Below, piece by piece: positions 1 to 8,114 of a DNA stretch of 37,096 nucleotides. The DNA is from Chitinophagaceae bacterium. Lineage in GTDB: Bacteria; Bacteroidota; Bacteroidia; Chitinophagales; Chitinophagaceae. The position numbers were made by a program, and so were the translations under genes. The stretch covers positions 1-37,096 of the forward strand of contig CANEWJ010000009.1 of the NCBI GenBank assembly GCA_947442625.1. The letters run 5' to 3'. Below the pieces are notes generated by a model. It made no database searches. It saw only the letters and a program-made list of their open reading frames with translations, and was not told the origin of the DNA. The stretch's first letter is position 1; every line of letters starts with the position of its first letter.

Positions 1-83
1 GGTGTTGCTTCAGTAGCAAGTTCACCAGCATAAGCCTCACCTTGACGGGCTTCATCAATTGTTTTGTTGGCAAAATTGAGCAT
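1..83 (-). CDS. N-terminal fragment of an unrecognised protein, cut by the left edge
   Basis: An open frame runs leftwards from an ATG at 83-81 and is still open at base 1, giving 27 codons that begin MLNFANKTIDEARQGEAYAG. A TAA lies in the same frame four codons upstream, so the protein cannot start earlier. An almost perfect Bacteroidota promoter (88-119) ends only four bases before the ATG, which supports a real gene start and suggests a very short or absent 5' leader. The visible residues are hydrophilic and show no signal peptide. I do not recognise the family from so short a piece, and no function is proposed. Confidence 0.6.
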   Translation of the reverse strand, partial: MLNFANKTIDEARQGEAYAGELATEAT

Positions 84-87
84 CCTG

Positions 88-119
88 CAAATTTAGTGAA
101 AAAGAAGAGATGTGACAAA
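88..119 (-). promoter_or_regulatory. Bacteroidota-type promoter for the left-edge gene
   Basis: Read on the minus strand, TTTG (119-116) is followed by a 20-base spacer and TAAATTTG (95-88). This matches the Bacteroidota -33/-7 consensus TTTG-N19..21-TAnnTTTG. The -7 box ends four bases before the ATG at 83, so the transcript would start at or next to the start codon. The -33 box lies inside the palindrome at 111-127. Confidence 0.6.
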
Positions 120-127
120 TTGTCACA
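111..127. promoter_or_regulatory. 17-bp perfect palindrome, operator-like (or terminator stem)
   Basis: TGTGACAAATTGTCACA is an 8-bp inverted repeat around one central base. It covers the -33 element of the promoter at 88-119, where a repressor or activator would bind. It resembles a CRP/FNR-type half-site arrangement (TGTGA...TCACA) but with a 7-base rather than a 6-base centre. Alternatively, on the minus strand, TGTGAC/GTCACA could form a short hairpin followed by the pyrimidine run TCTCTTCTTTTTC and so terminate the gene at 141-656. Confidence 0.5.
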
Positions 128-140
128 CTTAAAAATTCAA

Positions 141-656
141 TTATTGATGGACCTGGGGCAGTACCCTTTTGCCCAACCAAGAAGCGGATAGGGGTGTAAT
201 CCATCGGTCCAACAAAGCAGCCTTGGTCAAGACTGTATTGTCAAAAAACAAGGTCTCCTTATCAATGAATGCTTTGTCGATGGCATAATTCAGTTGGGAA
301 AAGGGTAATAATTGTACTTTTTCATTGATATAAAAAGCAAGGTTCATCCTGTCGAACATGGAAACTTTGAACTCCTCTTCTAATGCCTTGATCAGTCTTA
401 CAGAACTGTCGGTACTGCATCCGCTGACACCAGTCACCTCCTCATCTGCCATCAATACAATAAACTGTCCAAAGAACATTGTTCCAAAACCTTTGACCGG
501 TGTTCCATGGGATTTCCAGTCAGCAGTAAAATCTTCCAGTATTTTTTCAATGGTAAGTGCTTCAGAGAGGTTGAATACCCTGTTGCTTTGGTAGATCCAA
601 ACCCTTGATGAATCGCTGAATGTAGAAGGTATGAGATGTTGATAGGCTAAATTCAT
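141..656 (-). CDS. Conserved Bacteroidota protein of the family often labelled 'ABC transporter ATPase'
   Basis: This 171-residue soluble protein has no signal peptide or membrane segment. It matches, from memory, a small Bacteroidota family with the N-terminal pattern SRVWIYQSNR (residues 18-27) and a conserved SGCSTDSSVRLIKALEEEF stretch near residue 78 that carries an invariant-looking Cys. Database records for this family are commonly titled 'ABC transporter ATPase', but I see no Walker A, Walker B or ABC signature, so that label is not supported here. It ends 57 bp upstream of the left-edge gene on the same strand and is divergent from the phosphoribosyltransferase gene. The biochemical role is unknown. 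Confidence 0.75.
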   Translation of the reverse strand: MNLAYQHLIPSTFSDSSRVWIYQSNRVFNLSEALTIEKILEDFTADWKSHGTPVKGFGTMFFGQFIVLMADEEVTGVSGCSTDSSVRLIKALEEEFKVSMFDRMNLAFYINEKVQLLPFSQLNYAIDKAFIDKETLFFDNTVLTKAALLDRWITPLSASWLGKRVLPQVHQ

Positions 657-718
657 TTTTATATTGTTTGTAACAAGTGTACTAAATTACACAACTATTC
701 AATAATCACACCAACAAC

Positions 719-1213
719 ATGGGAAAGAAGTACATCCTTACACCAGAAAAAGCCATGATGAAACTCAAGAGAATGGCCTTTGAAATCCTGGAAAGAAACA
801 ATGGCTCAACAGCTGTTTCAATCGCTGGCATCAAGGAAAATGGGTATGTTGTAGCACAAGAATTAAAGGCCATCCTCAGTGAAATTTCGTCTTTGCAGAT
901 TGACTTGATCGAGATACAGATAGACAAGTCCAATCCCATCAATTGCTCTATTTCGAATGGAATAGCATTGAAGGACAAAATCTTGATTGTTGTTGATGAT
1001 GTGGTGAACAGCGGGAAAACCCTGTTGTATGCCATTCTTCCTTTTCTGCCCCTTTCTCCCAAGCAAATCCAGACGCTTACCCTTGTTGAAAGAAGTTATA
1101 AAGTGTTTCCCGTTCATGTTGATTATGTAGGGATTTCATTGGCTACCACCTTACAGGAAAACATCTTCGTAGAGGTTGTGGATGGTAAATTGGCGGGTGC
1201 CTATGTGGCATAA
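719..1213 (+). CDS. Type I phosphoribosyltransferase-family protein
   Basis: This 164-residue cytoplasmic protein has the PRPP-binding loop of type I phosphoribosyltransferases, VVDDVVNSGKT, at residues 91-101. It has an upstream strand/helix pattern (SIAGIKENGYVVAQEL) typical of the PRT fold. Enzymes of this group transfer ribose-5-phosphate from PRPP to a base, and some members, such as PyrR, are regulators instead. The substrate-specifying hood region is not distinctive enough to name a base. The ATG at 719 is the first good start. The gene stops one base before the convergent DUF2279 gene, leaving no room for a separate terminator. Confidence 0.8.
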   Translation: MGKKYILTPEKAMMKLKRMAFEILERNNGSTAVSIAGIKENGYVVAQELKAILSEISSLQIDLIEIQIDKSNPINCSISNGIALKDKILIVVDDVVNSGKTLLYAILPFLPLSPKQIQTLTLVERSYKVFPVHVDYVGISLATTLQENIFVEVVDGKLAGAYVA

Positions 1214-1214
1214 A

Positions 1215-2144
1215 TCAATAAAAATAAGGGTGAAATCTTAGTTTCCCCTGCCCATTCCATTCAAGCGTTGGTGCCGGAATTTTCAACACATTGACAAGAG
1301 AAAAAACGGTCTTCAATGTTTTGTTCTTTGTTTTAATCCTCGTCAGATCAATGTCTGCCGACAAGTAAAACCGTTTGTACCTGGGAATATCAGAGCGGTT
1401 AATGCTGATTCCCGATGTTGTTGTCCAGGTGTTTTCATAGCCACCCAACATGGTCCTTGCTCCATATCCAAGGGCAATATTGAACCAATTGGGAAAATGG
1501 GAGTCTGGAAAAAAAGACTTGATGTTTACGCTTGCCCAATAGGTTTGGCCGTTATAATCTTTGAGTATTTTTTCTACATCGCCTGATCCAAACAAGTCAT
1601 TGGCCCTTCCCTGCAAAGTTCCATACCGGTGGGGAGAATAGGAGAGTTTGATGGTAATTCTTTGTTCACTCCATCCCAGTTCCTGGGCAGCATAAATACC
1701 TGCACCTGCGGAATTGGCGAGAATGTCAGGGATGCTGAACCCCCATTTGTCTGAATAGCCATCTAAAATTTCAATAATACTCAAATAGGCCATGCCACTG
1801 ATGCCTCCAATCATGACTGCTTTTTTCTTTTCCATACCCTCCCATTGCCAGATTTTACTGGTATGGTTGCTGATTTGATAACTTGACCAGGCATGACCTG
1901 CCTTGTCCATCTGTTGCCATTCTTGCCAATCGTTGTATAAATGGAAATCACTGCGAGGGTAATTGGCATACCAGGTTTTGTTCAGCGAATAGAATGTTCC
2001 ACCCCATAATCCAGCCTGAACACCCACCAGCACCCATTTTTTTGTATTGATACGGGTGGTAGAACTGTCTTGAGCATGAATGCGCAACCCCATGGTCAAC
2101 AAGACTATAGTGCAAGAAATTTGGCATAAAAAGCGATAGAACAT
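1215..2144 (-). CDS. DUF2279 family exported protein
   Basis: This 309-residue protein has an N-terminal signal peptide (hydrophobic about residues 8-20, likely cleavage after RIHA at 24). The diagnostic DUF2279/YfiM motif MDKAGHAWSSYQ begins at residue 79. Further hydrophobic segments follow near residues 110-150 (GGISGMAYLSIIEILDG, DILANSAGAGIYAAQ). The C-terminal third alternates like outer-membrane strands (SVNIKSFFPDS, FYLSADIDLTRI). The family is widespread in Bacteroidota and its function is unknown. It converges on the phosphoribosyltransferase gene and is divergent from the phosphohexomutase gene, with the mutase promoter in the shared intergenic region. Confidence 0.75.
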   Translation of the reverse strand: MFYRFLCQISCTIVLLTMGLRIHAQDSSTTRINTKKWVLVGVQAGLWGGTFYSLNKTWYANYPRSDFHLYNDWQEWQQMDKAGHAWSSYQISNHTSKIWQWEGMEKKKAVMIGGISGMAYLSIIEILDGYSDKWGFSIPDILANSAGAGIYAAQELGWSEQRITIKLSYSPHRYGTLQGRANDLFGSGDVEKILKDYNGQTYWASVNIKSFFPDSHFPNWFNIALGYGARTMLGGYENTWTTTSGISINRSDIPRYKRFYLSADIDLTRIKTKNKTLKTVFSLVNVLKIPAPTLEWNGQGKLRFHPYFY

Positions 2145-2172
2145 AGAAGCCTTAATATAAAGGATGAAGTTA

Positions 2173-2203
2173 ATTGCATTTACGGCTCTGTTTGTTAAGT
2201 TTG
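2173..2203 (+). promoter_or_regulatory. Bacteroidota-type promoter for the phosphohexomutase gene
   Basis: ATTG (2173-2176), a 19-base spacer and TAAGTTTG (2196-2203) match the TTTG-N19-TAnnTTTG consensus with one mismatch in the -33 box. The position implies a leader of about 10-12 bases to the ATG at 2221. It rules against the in-frame ATG at 2164, which lies upstream of the promoter. Confidence 0.6.
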
Positions 2204-2220
2204 TAAAAAATTATTGTCAA

Positions 2221-3948
2221 ATGGAAGCAATGATCAAGGATAGGGTAGACAAATGGTTAGAAGGGAATTACGATGAAGCCACAAAAAATACCATTCGAGA
2301 ACTCATTGTCAATAGTCCTGATGAGTTGGCAGATGCTTTTTACCGTGATCTAGAATTTGGAACAGGTGGTCTCAGGGGAATCATGGGTGTTGGAACAAAC
2401 AGGATCAACCAATATACCATTGGCATGGCAACACAGGGCTTTGCCAATTACCTGATTCAATCTTTCCCAAACCAACAGATAAGGATGGCTGTTGCGCATG
2501 ACAGCAGAAACAACAGCCGATTTTTTGCTGAAATTACAGCCAATGTGATGGCGGCCAATGGCATTCAGGTTTACCTTTTTGACGCCTTGAGGCCTACACC
2601 AGAGCTCTCGTTCACCATCAGGCACCTGCAGTGCCAGGGTGGAGTTGTTTGCACTGCCTCACACAATCCAAAAGAATACAACGGCTACAAAGCATACTTC
2701 GACGACGGGGGACAGTTGGTTCCTCCCCACGATAAAAATGTAATTACAGAAGTACAGAAGATACAATCCGTAGATGAAGTAAAATGGACTGGAGGAGAAG
2801 CCAATCTTCATATTCTTGGAGAAGAGATGGACAAGGCATATATCAATATGGTAAAGGGTTTGAGCATCTATCCCGATGCCATTGAACGCCAAAAAGACCT
2901 GAAGATAGTATATACCCCCATCCATGGCACAGGCATCAAGTTGGTGCCACAGGTATTATCTGCCTTTGGTTTCACCAATCTGACACTGGTTGATGAACAA
3001 ATCATACCCGATGGAAATTTCCCAACGGTAATATATCCCAATCCGGAAGAAAGTGAGGCCATGAGCCTGGGTTTAAAAAAGGCCCAGTTGATTGATGCTG
3101 ATATCCTGTTGGGTACAGACCCTGACGCAGACCGTGTAGGTGTAGGTGTAAAAGACAACCATGGAAATTGGGTTTTGTTGAATGGCAACCAGACTGCAGT
3201 ACTAGCCTTCAATTATATGATAGAAGCCAGGCGTAAAAAAGGACTGGCCAAAGACAACGATATGGTTGTCAAAACCATTGTTACCACTGACCTCATAGAC
3301 ATCATATCAGCAAAGAATGAAATCAAATGTTACAATGTACTCACTGGTTTCAAATGGATCGCAGAACTGATCAAATCCAAAGAAGCCCATGAAAACTATA
3401 TCATTGGTGGAGAGGAGTCTTATGGCTTGATGATAGGTGACCAGTTAAGGGACAAGGATGCTGTTAGTGCTGTGGCCTTCCTTTGTGAAATGGCAGCTTA
3501 TGAGAAGGATGCAGGTAAAAGTTTATTTACAAAACTGGTAGAGCTCTACAAGGAATATGGACTATTTAGAGAACACCTCATCTCAATCACCAAAAAAGGG
3601 AGAGATGGTCAAGCGCAAATAGCTGAAATGATGGATCAGTTCAGGAACAATCCCCCCTTAACCTTGGGTGGTGTGCCGGTTGTTGGACTTTATGATTATG
3701 AAAAGAGAGAGGCCAAAGATTTGGCCAATGGACAAGTTTGTGCAATCGATCTTCCGAAGAGCAATGTGCTCCAATTTGTACTGGAAGATGGCAGTAAAAT
3801 CAGTGCAAGACCATCCGGAACAGAGCCTAAAATAAAATTTTATTTTAGTGTACAGGGTAAACTGGACCAGGAAGAAGATTTTGATGCAGCCTATGCTTCC
3901 CTTGGCGATAAGATTAATCTGATCATTGCTGAACTAGGGTTGGTATAG
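2221..3948 (+). CDS. Phosphohexomutase (phosphoglucomutase/phosphomannomutase, alpha-D-phosphohexomutase superfamily)
   Basis: This enzyme interconverts hexose 1- and 6-phosphates and feeds nucleotide-sugar and storage-polysaccharide synthesis. All four family signatures are present, numbered from the ATG at 2221: the phosphoserine loop TASHNP with Ser147, the metal loop DPDADR at 300-305, the sugar-recognition loop GGEESYG at 396-402, and the phosphate-binding RPSGTEPK from 530. The length of 575 residues fits the PgcA/PGM2-like branch. A frame extension to an ATG at 2164 adds a hydrophobic stretch foreign to this cytosolic family and lies upstream of the promoter, so the ATG at 2221 is preferred. 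The isoaspartate methyltransferase gene follows 36 bp downstream and is probably co-transcribed. Glucose versus mannose specificity cannot be read from the sequence. Confidence 0.92.
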   Translation: MEAMIKDRVDKWLEGNYDEATKNTIRELIVNSPDELADAFYRDLEFGTGGLRGIMGVGTNRINQYTIGMATQGFANYLIQSFPNQQIRMAVAHDSRNNSRFFAEITANVMAANGIQVYLFDALRPTPELSFTIRHLQCQGGVVCTASHNPKEYNGYKAYFDDGGQLVPPHDKNVITEVQKIQSVDEVKWTGGEANLHILGEEMDKAYINMVKGLSIYPDAIERQKDLKIVYTPIHGTGIKLVPQVLSAFGFTNLTLVDEQIIPDGNFPTVIYPNPEESEAMSLGLKKAQLIDADILLGTDPDADRVGVGVKDNHGNWVLLNGNQTAVLAFNYMIEARRKKGLAKDNDMVVKTIVTTDLIDIISAKNEIKCYNVLTGFKWIAELIKSKEAHENYIIGGEESYGLMIGDQLRDKDAVSAVAFLCEMAAYEKDAGKSLFTKLVELYKEYGLFREHLISITKKGRDGQAQIAEMMDQFRNNPPLTLGGVPVVGLYDYEKREAKDLANGQVCAIDLPKSNVLQFVLEDGSKISARPSGTEPKIKFYFSVQGKLDQEEDFDAAYASLGDKINLIIAELGLV

Positions 3949-3984
3949 TAGAATTATAACTTATATCAAGGGGAATACAGACAC

Positions 3985-4641
3985 ATGAGGAATATAGAGG
4001 ACAGGCCTGTACACAAAGGACTTAGAAACAAGTTGGTCAACCTTATCAGGGAGAAGGGAATTACCGATGAAAATGTTTTGCAGGCATTGATGAATGTTCC
4101 GCGTCATTATTTTCTTGATTCCGCATTTGAACAACAGGCATATGAAGACCGTGCTTTTCCAATAGGGGAGGATCAAACTATTTCACATCCTTATACTGTT
4201 GCTTATCAATCTCAGCTTTTGCAAATCAAGCCATTTGATAAGGTATTGGAAGTAGGCACAGGAAGTGCATACCAGGCAACTGTCCTATGCGAATTACAAG
4301 CAAAGGTTTTTTCCATAGAACGCCAGAAAAAACTTTTTGATGCCAACAAGGAATTTCATTTTCTCAAAAAATACCATACGTTGAGGATGTTTTATGGTGA
4401 TGGCTTTGAAGGTCTGCCCACTTTCGCTCCATTTGATAAGGTGTTGATAACCGCTGCTGCACCATTTGTGCCTGAAAAGCTGTTGGCCCAACTTAAGGTA
4501 GGGGGATGCATGGTTTTACCTTTGAATGAAGGGGAAATACAGCGCATGCACAGGATTACCAAATTGGCCGATGGAAGTTTTGAAGAAGAAAAATTTGATG
4601 AGTTTTCATTTGTCCCCATGCTATTGGGGAAAAGAAGATAA
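3985..4641 (+). CDS. pcm: Protein-L-isoaspartate O-methyltransferase
   Basis: This 218-residue cytosolic enzyme methylates L-isoaspartyl residues in aged proteins with S-adenosylmethionine, starting their repair. The family's GQTISqPY motif appears as GEDQTISHPYTVA (61-73). The SAM-binding motif I is VLEVGTGSAYQAT (87-99), and a later strand, FDKVLITAAAP, corresponds to motif II/post-I. The length is typical for bacterial Pcm. It sits 36 bp after the phosphohexomutase gene on the same strand, without an obvious promoter of its own, and is followed at once by a hairpin terminator at 4649-4666. Confidence 0.9.
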   Translation: MRNIEDRPVHKGLRNKLVNLIREKGITDENVLQALMNVPRHYFLDSAFEQQAYEDRAFPIGEDQTISHPYTVAYQSQLLQIKPFDKVLEVGTGSAYQATVLCELQAKVFSIERQKKLFDANKEFHFLKKYHTLRMFYGDGFEGLPTFAPFDKVLITAAAPFVPEKLLAQLKVGGCMVLPLNEGEIQRMHRITKLADGSFEEEKFDEFSFVPMLLGKRR

Positions 4642-4648
4642 AAAAAAA

Positions 4649-4666
4649 CCGCTTGTTGTCAAGCGG
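4649..4666. terminator. Bidirectional intrinsic terminator between convergent genes
   Basis: CCGCTTG (4649-4655) pairs perfectly with CAAGCGG (4660-4666) around a TTGT loop. An eight-A run at 4641-4648 gives a U-tract for transcripts of the minus-strand barrel gene. A CTTTT run at 4667-4671 gives a weaker one for pcm. Confidence 0.8.
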
Positions 4667-4683
4667 CTTTTGCATTAAGGTTT

Positions 4684-7332
4684 TTATTGCATTTGCATGC
4701 CCTCTTGCATGCCATCCATTCCACTCTTTGTATTCTTCCTTTTGAATATTGTTGCATCCACTTTTCCAAAACGATAGCTGAAGTTCAATCTGAACACCTG
4801 CCAGTCACGCCTTCTTGAATTGGTTTGGGTGAAATACTGTGATTCAGAGTAAGAACCATATACTTTGGTTTTGAACATATCGTTCATGCTCAGTGTCAGG
4901 GATCCTCTTTTTTCTTTCAGAAAATCCTTTCTGAGTCCAAATTCAAATCCATAATTTGGTTTCACATAACCCTGGGCAGACGTTTGCTGGAATCCACCCC
5001 AGTTTCCACCACCCATGCTGCTTCCACCACTGCTTCTACCGCCACTCGATCCTCCACTGTAGTTGTTTTGAGGGAGGATTGACTTGCTCCTGAAATCATA
5101 GGCCAGTTGAAGGGTGAAATTCGCTGGAAGCTTGATGTTGGCATTGGCTTTCCCAAATAAGCTGAACAATGAATTGTTGAGGTCAACCTGAAGATTATTG
5201 CTGTTGATGCTGGAATTGAAGAAGTTGAGGTTGGTGGTTAACTCAAGCCACTTCGTAAGTGGATTCCTGGAAGTCATTTCAAGGCCATAGGCACGGCTGC
5301 TGTTGGCGTTGATGTATGTATTGACAAGGATATCCTTGCCAGGCATTGTGCTGGCCTCTTTTACCTGAAAGCGTGTCATCAGGTTATCGGTTTGTTTATA
5401 ATAGGCAGAAATCAACAAGCTGTTGTTGCCTTTGAATGTTTTTTGATAGTTCAACTCAATTGAATTGGTAAATTCCGGAATCAGGTCAGGATTACCCCTG
5501 CTGATATTCAGTGAATCAGTGTAGTCTACAAAAGGCAGTATCTGGTAGAAACTTGGCCTGTTGATTTTTCTTGCATAACTGAATTGCAGGTCCTGGGTTT
5601 GGTTAATCTGGTGTGTAAAATTGAGGCTGGGGAAGAGGCTCAAAGGATAGCTGTTTCCAAAACTCTTGCCATTTGTAATCAAAGTTCCTGTATACTTTGA
5701 GCTCTCAGCCCTCAAACCAAGCTGATAGTTGGTTCTTTTGCCGATTACATTTCCATAAGTACCATAGACTGCAAATACTTTGTCATTGAATTTATAGTTG
5801 GCATTGATAGAGGTAATGGGGATGTACTGGTTCAAGGCAATATTGTAAACGTAATTGAGGTTTTCACTTTGAAAATCCCTAATGGCAGCCCTGAAACCCA
5901 GTTCCATTTTGGATGATTCACCCAGCGGATTGGTGAAATCAGTTTGAACAGTGTAAAGCGTATTGCCTCCTACACCATTTTGTTTTTGGTTGATCAGGCC
6001 ACCTTTGGGAATGCTTTGCAGATCAAAATACTGGGTTTGAAAACCACCGTTGCTCTCGTTACTGCTTTTGTTGTAGTTTAGATCAGCGGTCAATTCCATT
6101 CCTTTTTTGCTAAAAAGATGTTTGAACCCTACGGCCGAACCATAATTGTTGAAGGTATAGCCTGAGCTGGTGGCCCTTTGGGAGAGAATCGATTTTGTTC
6201 CAGTGGTAAAAAGCGTATCTGTTTTTATGGACAGTTTATCTTCATTGTTAAACTCACCCATTACCAGGCTTCCTGAAAAAGTCAATGTGTTTCTGTTATC
6301 GATAAAATAGTCCAGACCCGCCCTGTTGTAATTGAAAAATCCAAGGCTCTTGGGATTGTTGGATTGGTCATAGCGTATGGAAGGGTAAGCAAAGAATTCC
6401 TCCCTGATAGATTCTCCTTCACCGATAGATTTTCTCTTGTTGTACATAGTGCTGGCAAATACATTCACCTTATCTTGCTTGATATTGATATCGCCGCCAA
6501 AGTTGGGCATAAGCCTTGAGTCAATCCCTGCACGAAGATTACCATTGTAGCCTGCTTTCCTGTTCTTCTTTAGCACTATGTTGATAATACCAGACATTCC
6601 ACCTGATGCATCGAATTTAGCAGAAGGATTGGTAATGAGTTCAACACTTTGAATGGCATCAGATGGGATTTGGTCAAGTGAAAGGTTGGTGGGCCTACCG
6701 TCTACAAAAATGGTAGGGGAGGCATTCCTCAAACTGACATTCCCATCAATATCAACATCAACACCGGGAATATTTTTCATCATTTCTGAAGCCGTTTGTC
6801 CGGTAGAAACAAGGTTCTTTTCAACGTTAAAAATCTTCCTGTCTACGCCCATTTGCATAAAGGGCTTGGTACCCACAACCTTGATTTCTTCTAGTTGCTT
6901 TGCATCAACTTCAAGCTTGATATTTCCAAGATCAACGTCTGCATTGCTCATGATCTTTGAAAAATCATTGCCGTTGGGGCCGAGGTCAAACTTTACTGGT
7001 TTTTCCAGTGCAAGGTATCCAATGGCTGTGACCCTCAGGATAAATTGACCCCTTACAGGAAGTCCTTCAAGGCTGAAGTCTCCATTGCTCTTGGTCAACT
7101 GACCAGCAATAATTTTGGTTTTCTTTGCCTTGGTTGTGCTATCAAAAACGGATTGTACAAGTTGAACTGAAGATGCTTCAACCCCTTTATTGGTTTTGGT
7201 ATCCATGATTTTGCCGTAAAATCGACCAATATTCATGTTTTGAGTGGCTCCGGATGGTCTACCACCTCCAGGATATTGAGCAAAGGTGTTAATCGATAGA
7301 AAAGTTAATACGGCAAGAAACAATTTTGACAT
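4684..7332 (-). CDS. Outer-membrane beta-barrel protein, TonB-receptor-like (OMP_b-brl type)
   Basis: This 882-residue protein has a signal peptide (about residues 1-18, cleavage near NTFA-Q). A carboxypeptidase-regulatory-like domain covers about 37-120. A plug-like domain at about 150-255 contains MMKNIPGVDVD, SPTIFVDGRPTNL and SVELITNPSAKFDASG. A long beta-barrel follows. The plug is the minimal form seen in the OMP_b-brl family rather than a full SusC receptor, and no SusD partner lies nearby. A Gly/Ser-rich, low-complexity insert at roughly residues 757-778 probably forms an extracellular loop. After the last barrel strand (LNFSYRFGK) there is a tail of about 25 residues ending in a Met/Gln-rich MDGMQEGMQMQ, which is unusual because the outer-membrane insertion signal is normally C-terminal. 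The substrate is unknown. Confidence 0.85.
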   Translation of the reverse strand: MSKLFLAVLTFLSINTFAQYPGGGRPSGATQNMNIGRFYGKIMDTKTNKGVEASSVQLVQSVFDSTTKAKKTKIIAGQLTKSNGDFSLEGLPVRGQFILRVTAIGYLALEKPVKFDLGPNGNDFSKIMSNADVDLGNIKLEVDAKQLEEIKVVGTKPFMQMGVDRKIFNVEKNLVSTGQTASEMMKNIPGVDVDIDGNVSLRNASPTIFVDGRPTNLSLDQIPSDAIQSVELITNPSAKFDASGGMSGIINIVLKKNRKAGYNGNLRAGIDSRLMPNFGGDINIKQDKVNVFASTMYNKRKSIGEGESIREEFFAYPSIRYDQSNNPKSLGFFNYNRAGLDYFIDNRNTLTFSGSLVMGEFNNEDKLSIKTDTLFTTGTKSILSQRATSSGYTFNNYGSAVGFKHLFSKKGMELTADLNYNKSSNESNGGFQTQYFDLQSIPKGGLINQKQNGVGGNTLYTVQTDFTNPLGESSKMELGFRAAIRDFQSENLNYVYNIALNQYIPITSINANYKFNDKVFAVYGTYGNVIGKRTNYQLGLRAESSKYTGTLITNGKSFGNSYPLSLFPSLNFTHQINQTQDLQFSYARKINRPSFYQILPFVDYTDSLNISRGNPDLIPEFTNSIELNYQKTFKGNNSLLISAYYKQTDNLMTRFQVKEASTMPGKDILVNTYINANSSRAYGLEMTSRNPLTKWLELTTNLNFFNSSINSNNLQVDLNNSLFSLFGKANANIKLPANFTLQLAYDFRSKSILPQNNYSGGSSGGRSSGGSSMGGGNWGGFQQTSAQGYVKPNYGFEFGLRKDFLKEKRGSLTLSMNDMFKTKVYGSYSESQYFTQTNSRRRDWQVFRLNFSYRFGKVDATIFKRKNTKSGMDGMQEGMQMQ

Positions 7333-7426
7333 TAAGCTGTGATTTAATGGATTGGATGCTTTTTGTTCCTTTAAGCTTTCGGATTGAAACTCAAGTAAAT
7401 GTTAAACAAAAAAGGAGGAATTAAGT

Positions 7427-8032
7427 TCAGGATGTCATTACCGTGATTAAAACCTGTAAAATTCCAATGATCAGGCCTAAAACACCGCCAATAACTTCAA
7501 CAAACCTGAATTCTTTGGACATGATCTGATTGAGTATGGATTCCATTTTATCACTGGAGAATCCAGAAACCTTTTCTGTTACCATTTTTTCAAGGTCAAG
7601 CTGAGATTCAATATTTTTCATGTAAGACCCAATGATTTCAGGGAACATGGATTCCAGTTCTTGCATGAAGACGATTTTTAATTGGTTGATGGTATTTTGT
7701 CCAATAAACATCGAAATCATGGGAAAAACGCTGCTGAGCTTTTCACGAAGAAAAAGGTCGATTTTCCCTTCTACAAGAGGCATCATTTTGGAAAGGTTAT
7801 CCGGGTTGATGATTTTTTCCTCTATTTCTCTGAAGGATAAAAGCTCCTCACTGACAAGCTTACCCAGTTTTTCGGCAAATTGTTGTTGCCTTTTGGGGAA
7901 AATACCATGAAAAGAAATCCAAAGAATTTTTTTGGGCTCTTTGGGGTGAAATAGCATTTTTATGGCTATCCAATTGGTAAACCAACCAATGAAGGCAGAT
8001 ATCAAAGGGATTAGAATGAGCCAATAATTCAT
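7427..8032 (-). CDS. DUF445 family membrane protein
   Basis: This 201-residue protein has one transmembrane segment at each end (about 3-20 and 178-198). The charged, helical middle part probably lies on one side of the membrane. The family hallmark is the N-terminal block GWFTNWIAIKMLFHP (16-30), followed by a conserved GIFPKRQQQFAEKLG. The function of the family is unknown. A perfect -7 box lies just upstream on the minus strand (8049-8056), back to back with the tRNA-His promoter. About 95 bp separate its end from the start of the barrel gene, so co-transcription is uncertain. Confidence 0.85.
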   Translation of the reverse strand: MNYWLILIPLISAFIGWFTNWIAIKMLFHPKEPKKILWISFHGIFPKRQQQFAEKLGKLVSEELLSFREIEEKIINPDNLSKMMPLVEGKIDLFLREKLSSVFPMISMFIGQNTINQLKIVFMQELESMFPEIIGSYMKNIESQLDLEKMVTEKVSGFSSDKMESILNQIMSKEFRFVEVIGGVLGLIIGILQVLITVMTS

Positions 8033-8048
8033 ATCCTAAAAATTTTTA

Positions 8049-8077
8049 CAAAGTTAGTTGATCTTAACCAAGTCAAA
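8049..8077 (-). promoter_or_regulatory. Promoter for the DUF445 gene
   Basis: On the minus strand TAACTTTG (8056-8049) matches the Bacteroidota -7 consensus exactly and lies 16 bases before the ATG. A TTTG (8077-8074) is present upstream, but with a 17-base spacer, shorter than the usual 19-21. Confidence 0.5.
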
Positions 8078-8083
8078 TTCAAT

Positions 8084-8114
8084 TTTGATAAAGTAAACAT
8101 TTCCATTAATTTTG
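8084..8114 (+). promoter_or_regulatory. Promoter for tRNA-His
   Basis: TTTG (8084-8087), a 19-base spacer and TAATTTTG (8107-8114) form a perfect Bacteroidota consensus promoter. It is followed by GCACTCC and, 15 bases after the -7 box, by the tRNA. The 14 bases TAATTTTGCACTCC at 8107-8120 recur exactly before rpmI at 36875-36888. Confidence 0.75.

Noticed and set aside
677-692. Inverted repeat GTGTA-N6-TACAC between divergent genes
   Set aside because: The arms are only five bases in AT-rich DNA and no clear promoter element is tied to it, so chance is the simplest explanation.
6653-7048. Plus-strand frame of 131 codons inside the outer-membrane barrel gene
   Set aside because: It lies opposite the plug and N-terminal domain of a well-supported gene, lacks a promoter, and its Ser/Pro/Leu-rich translation shows no family.
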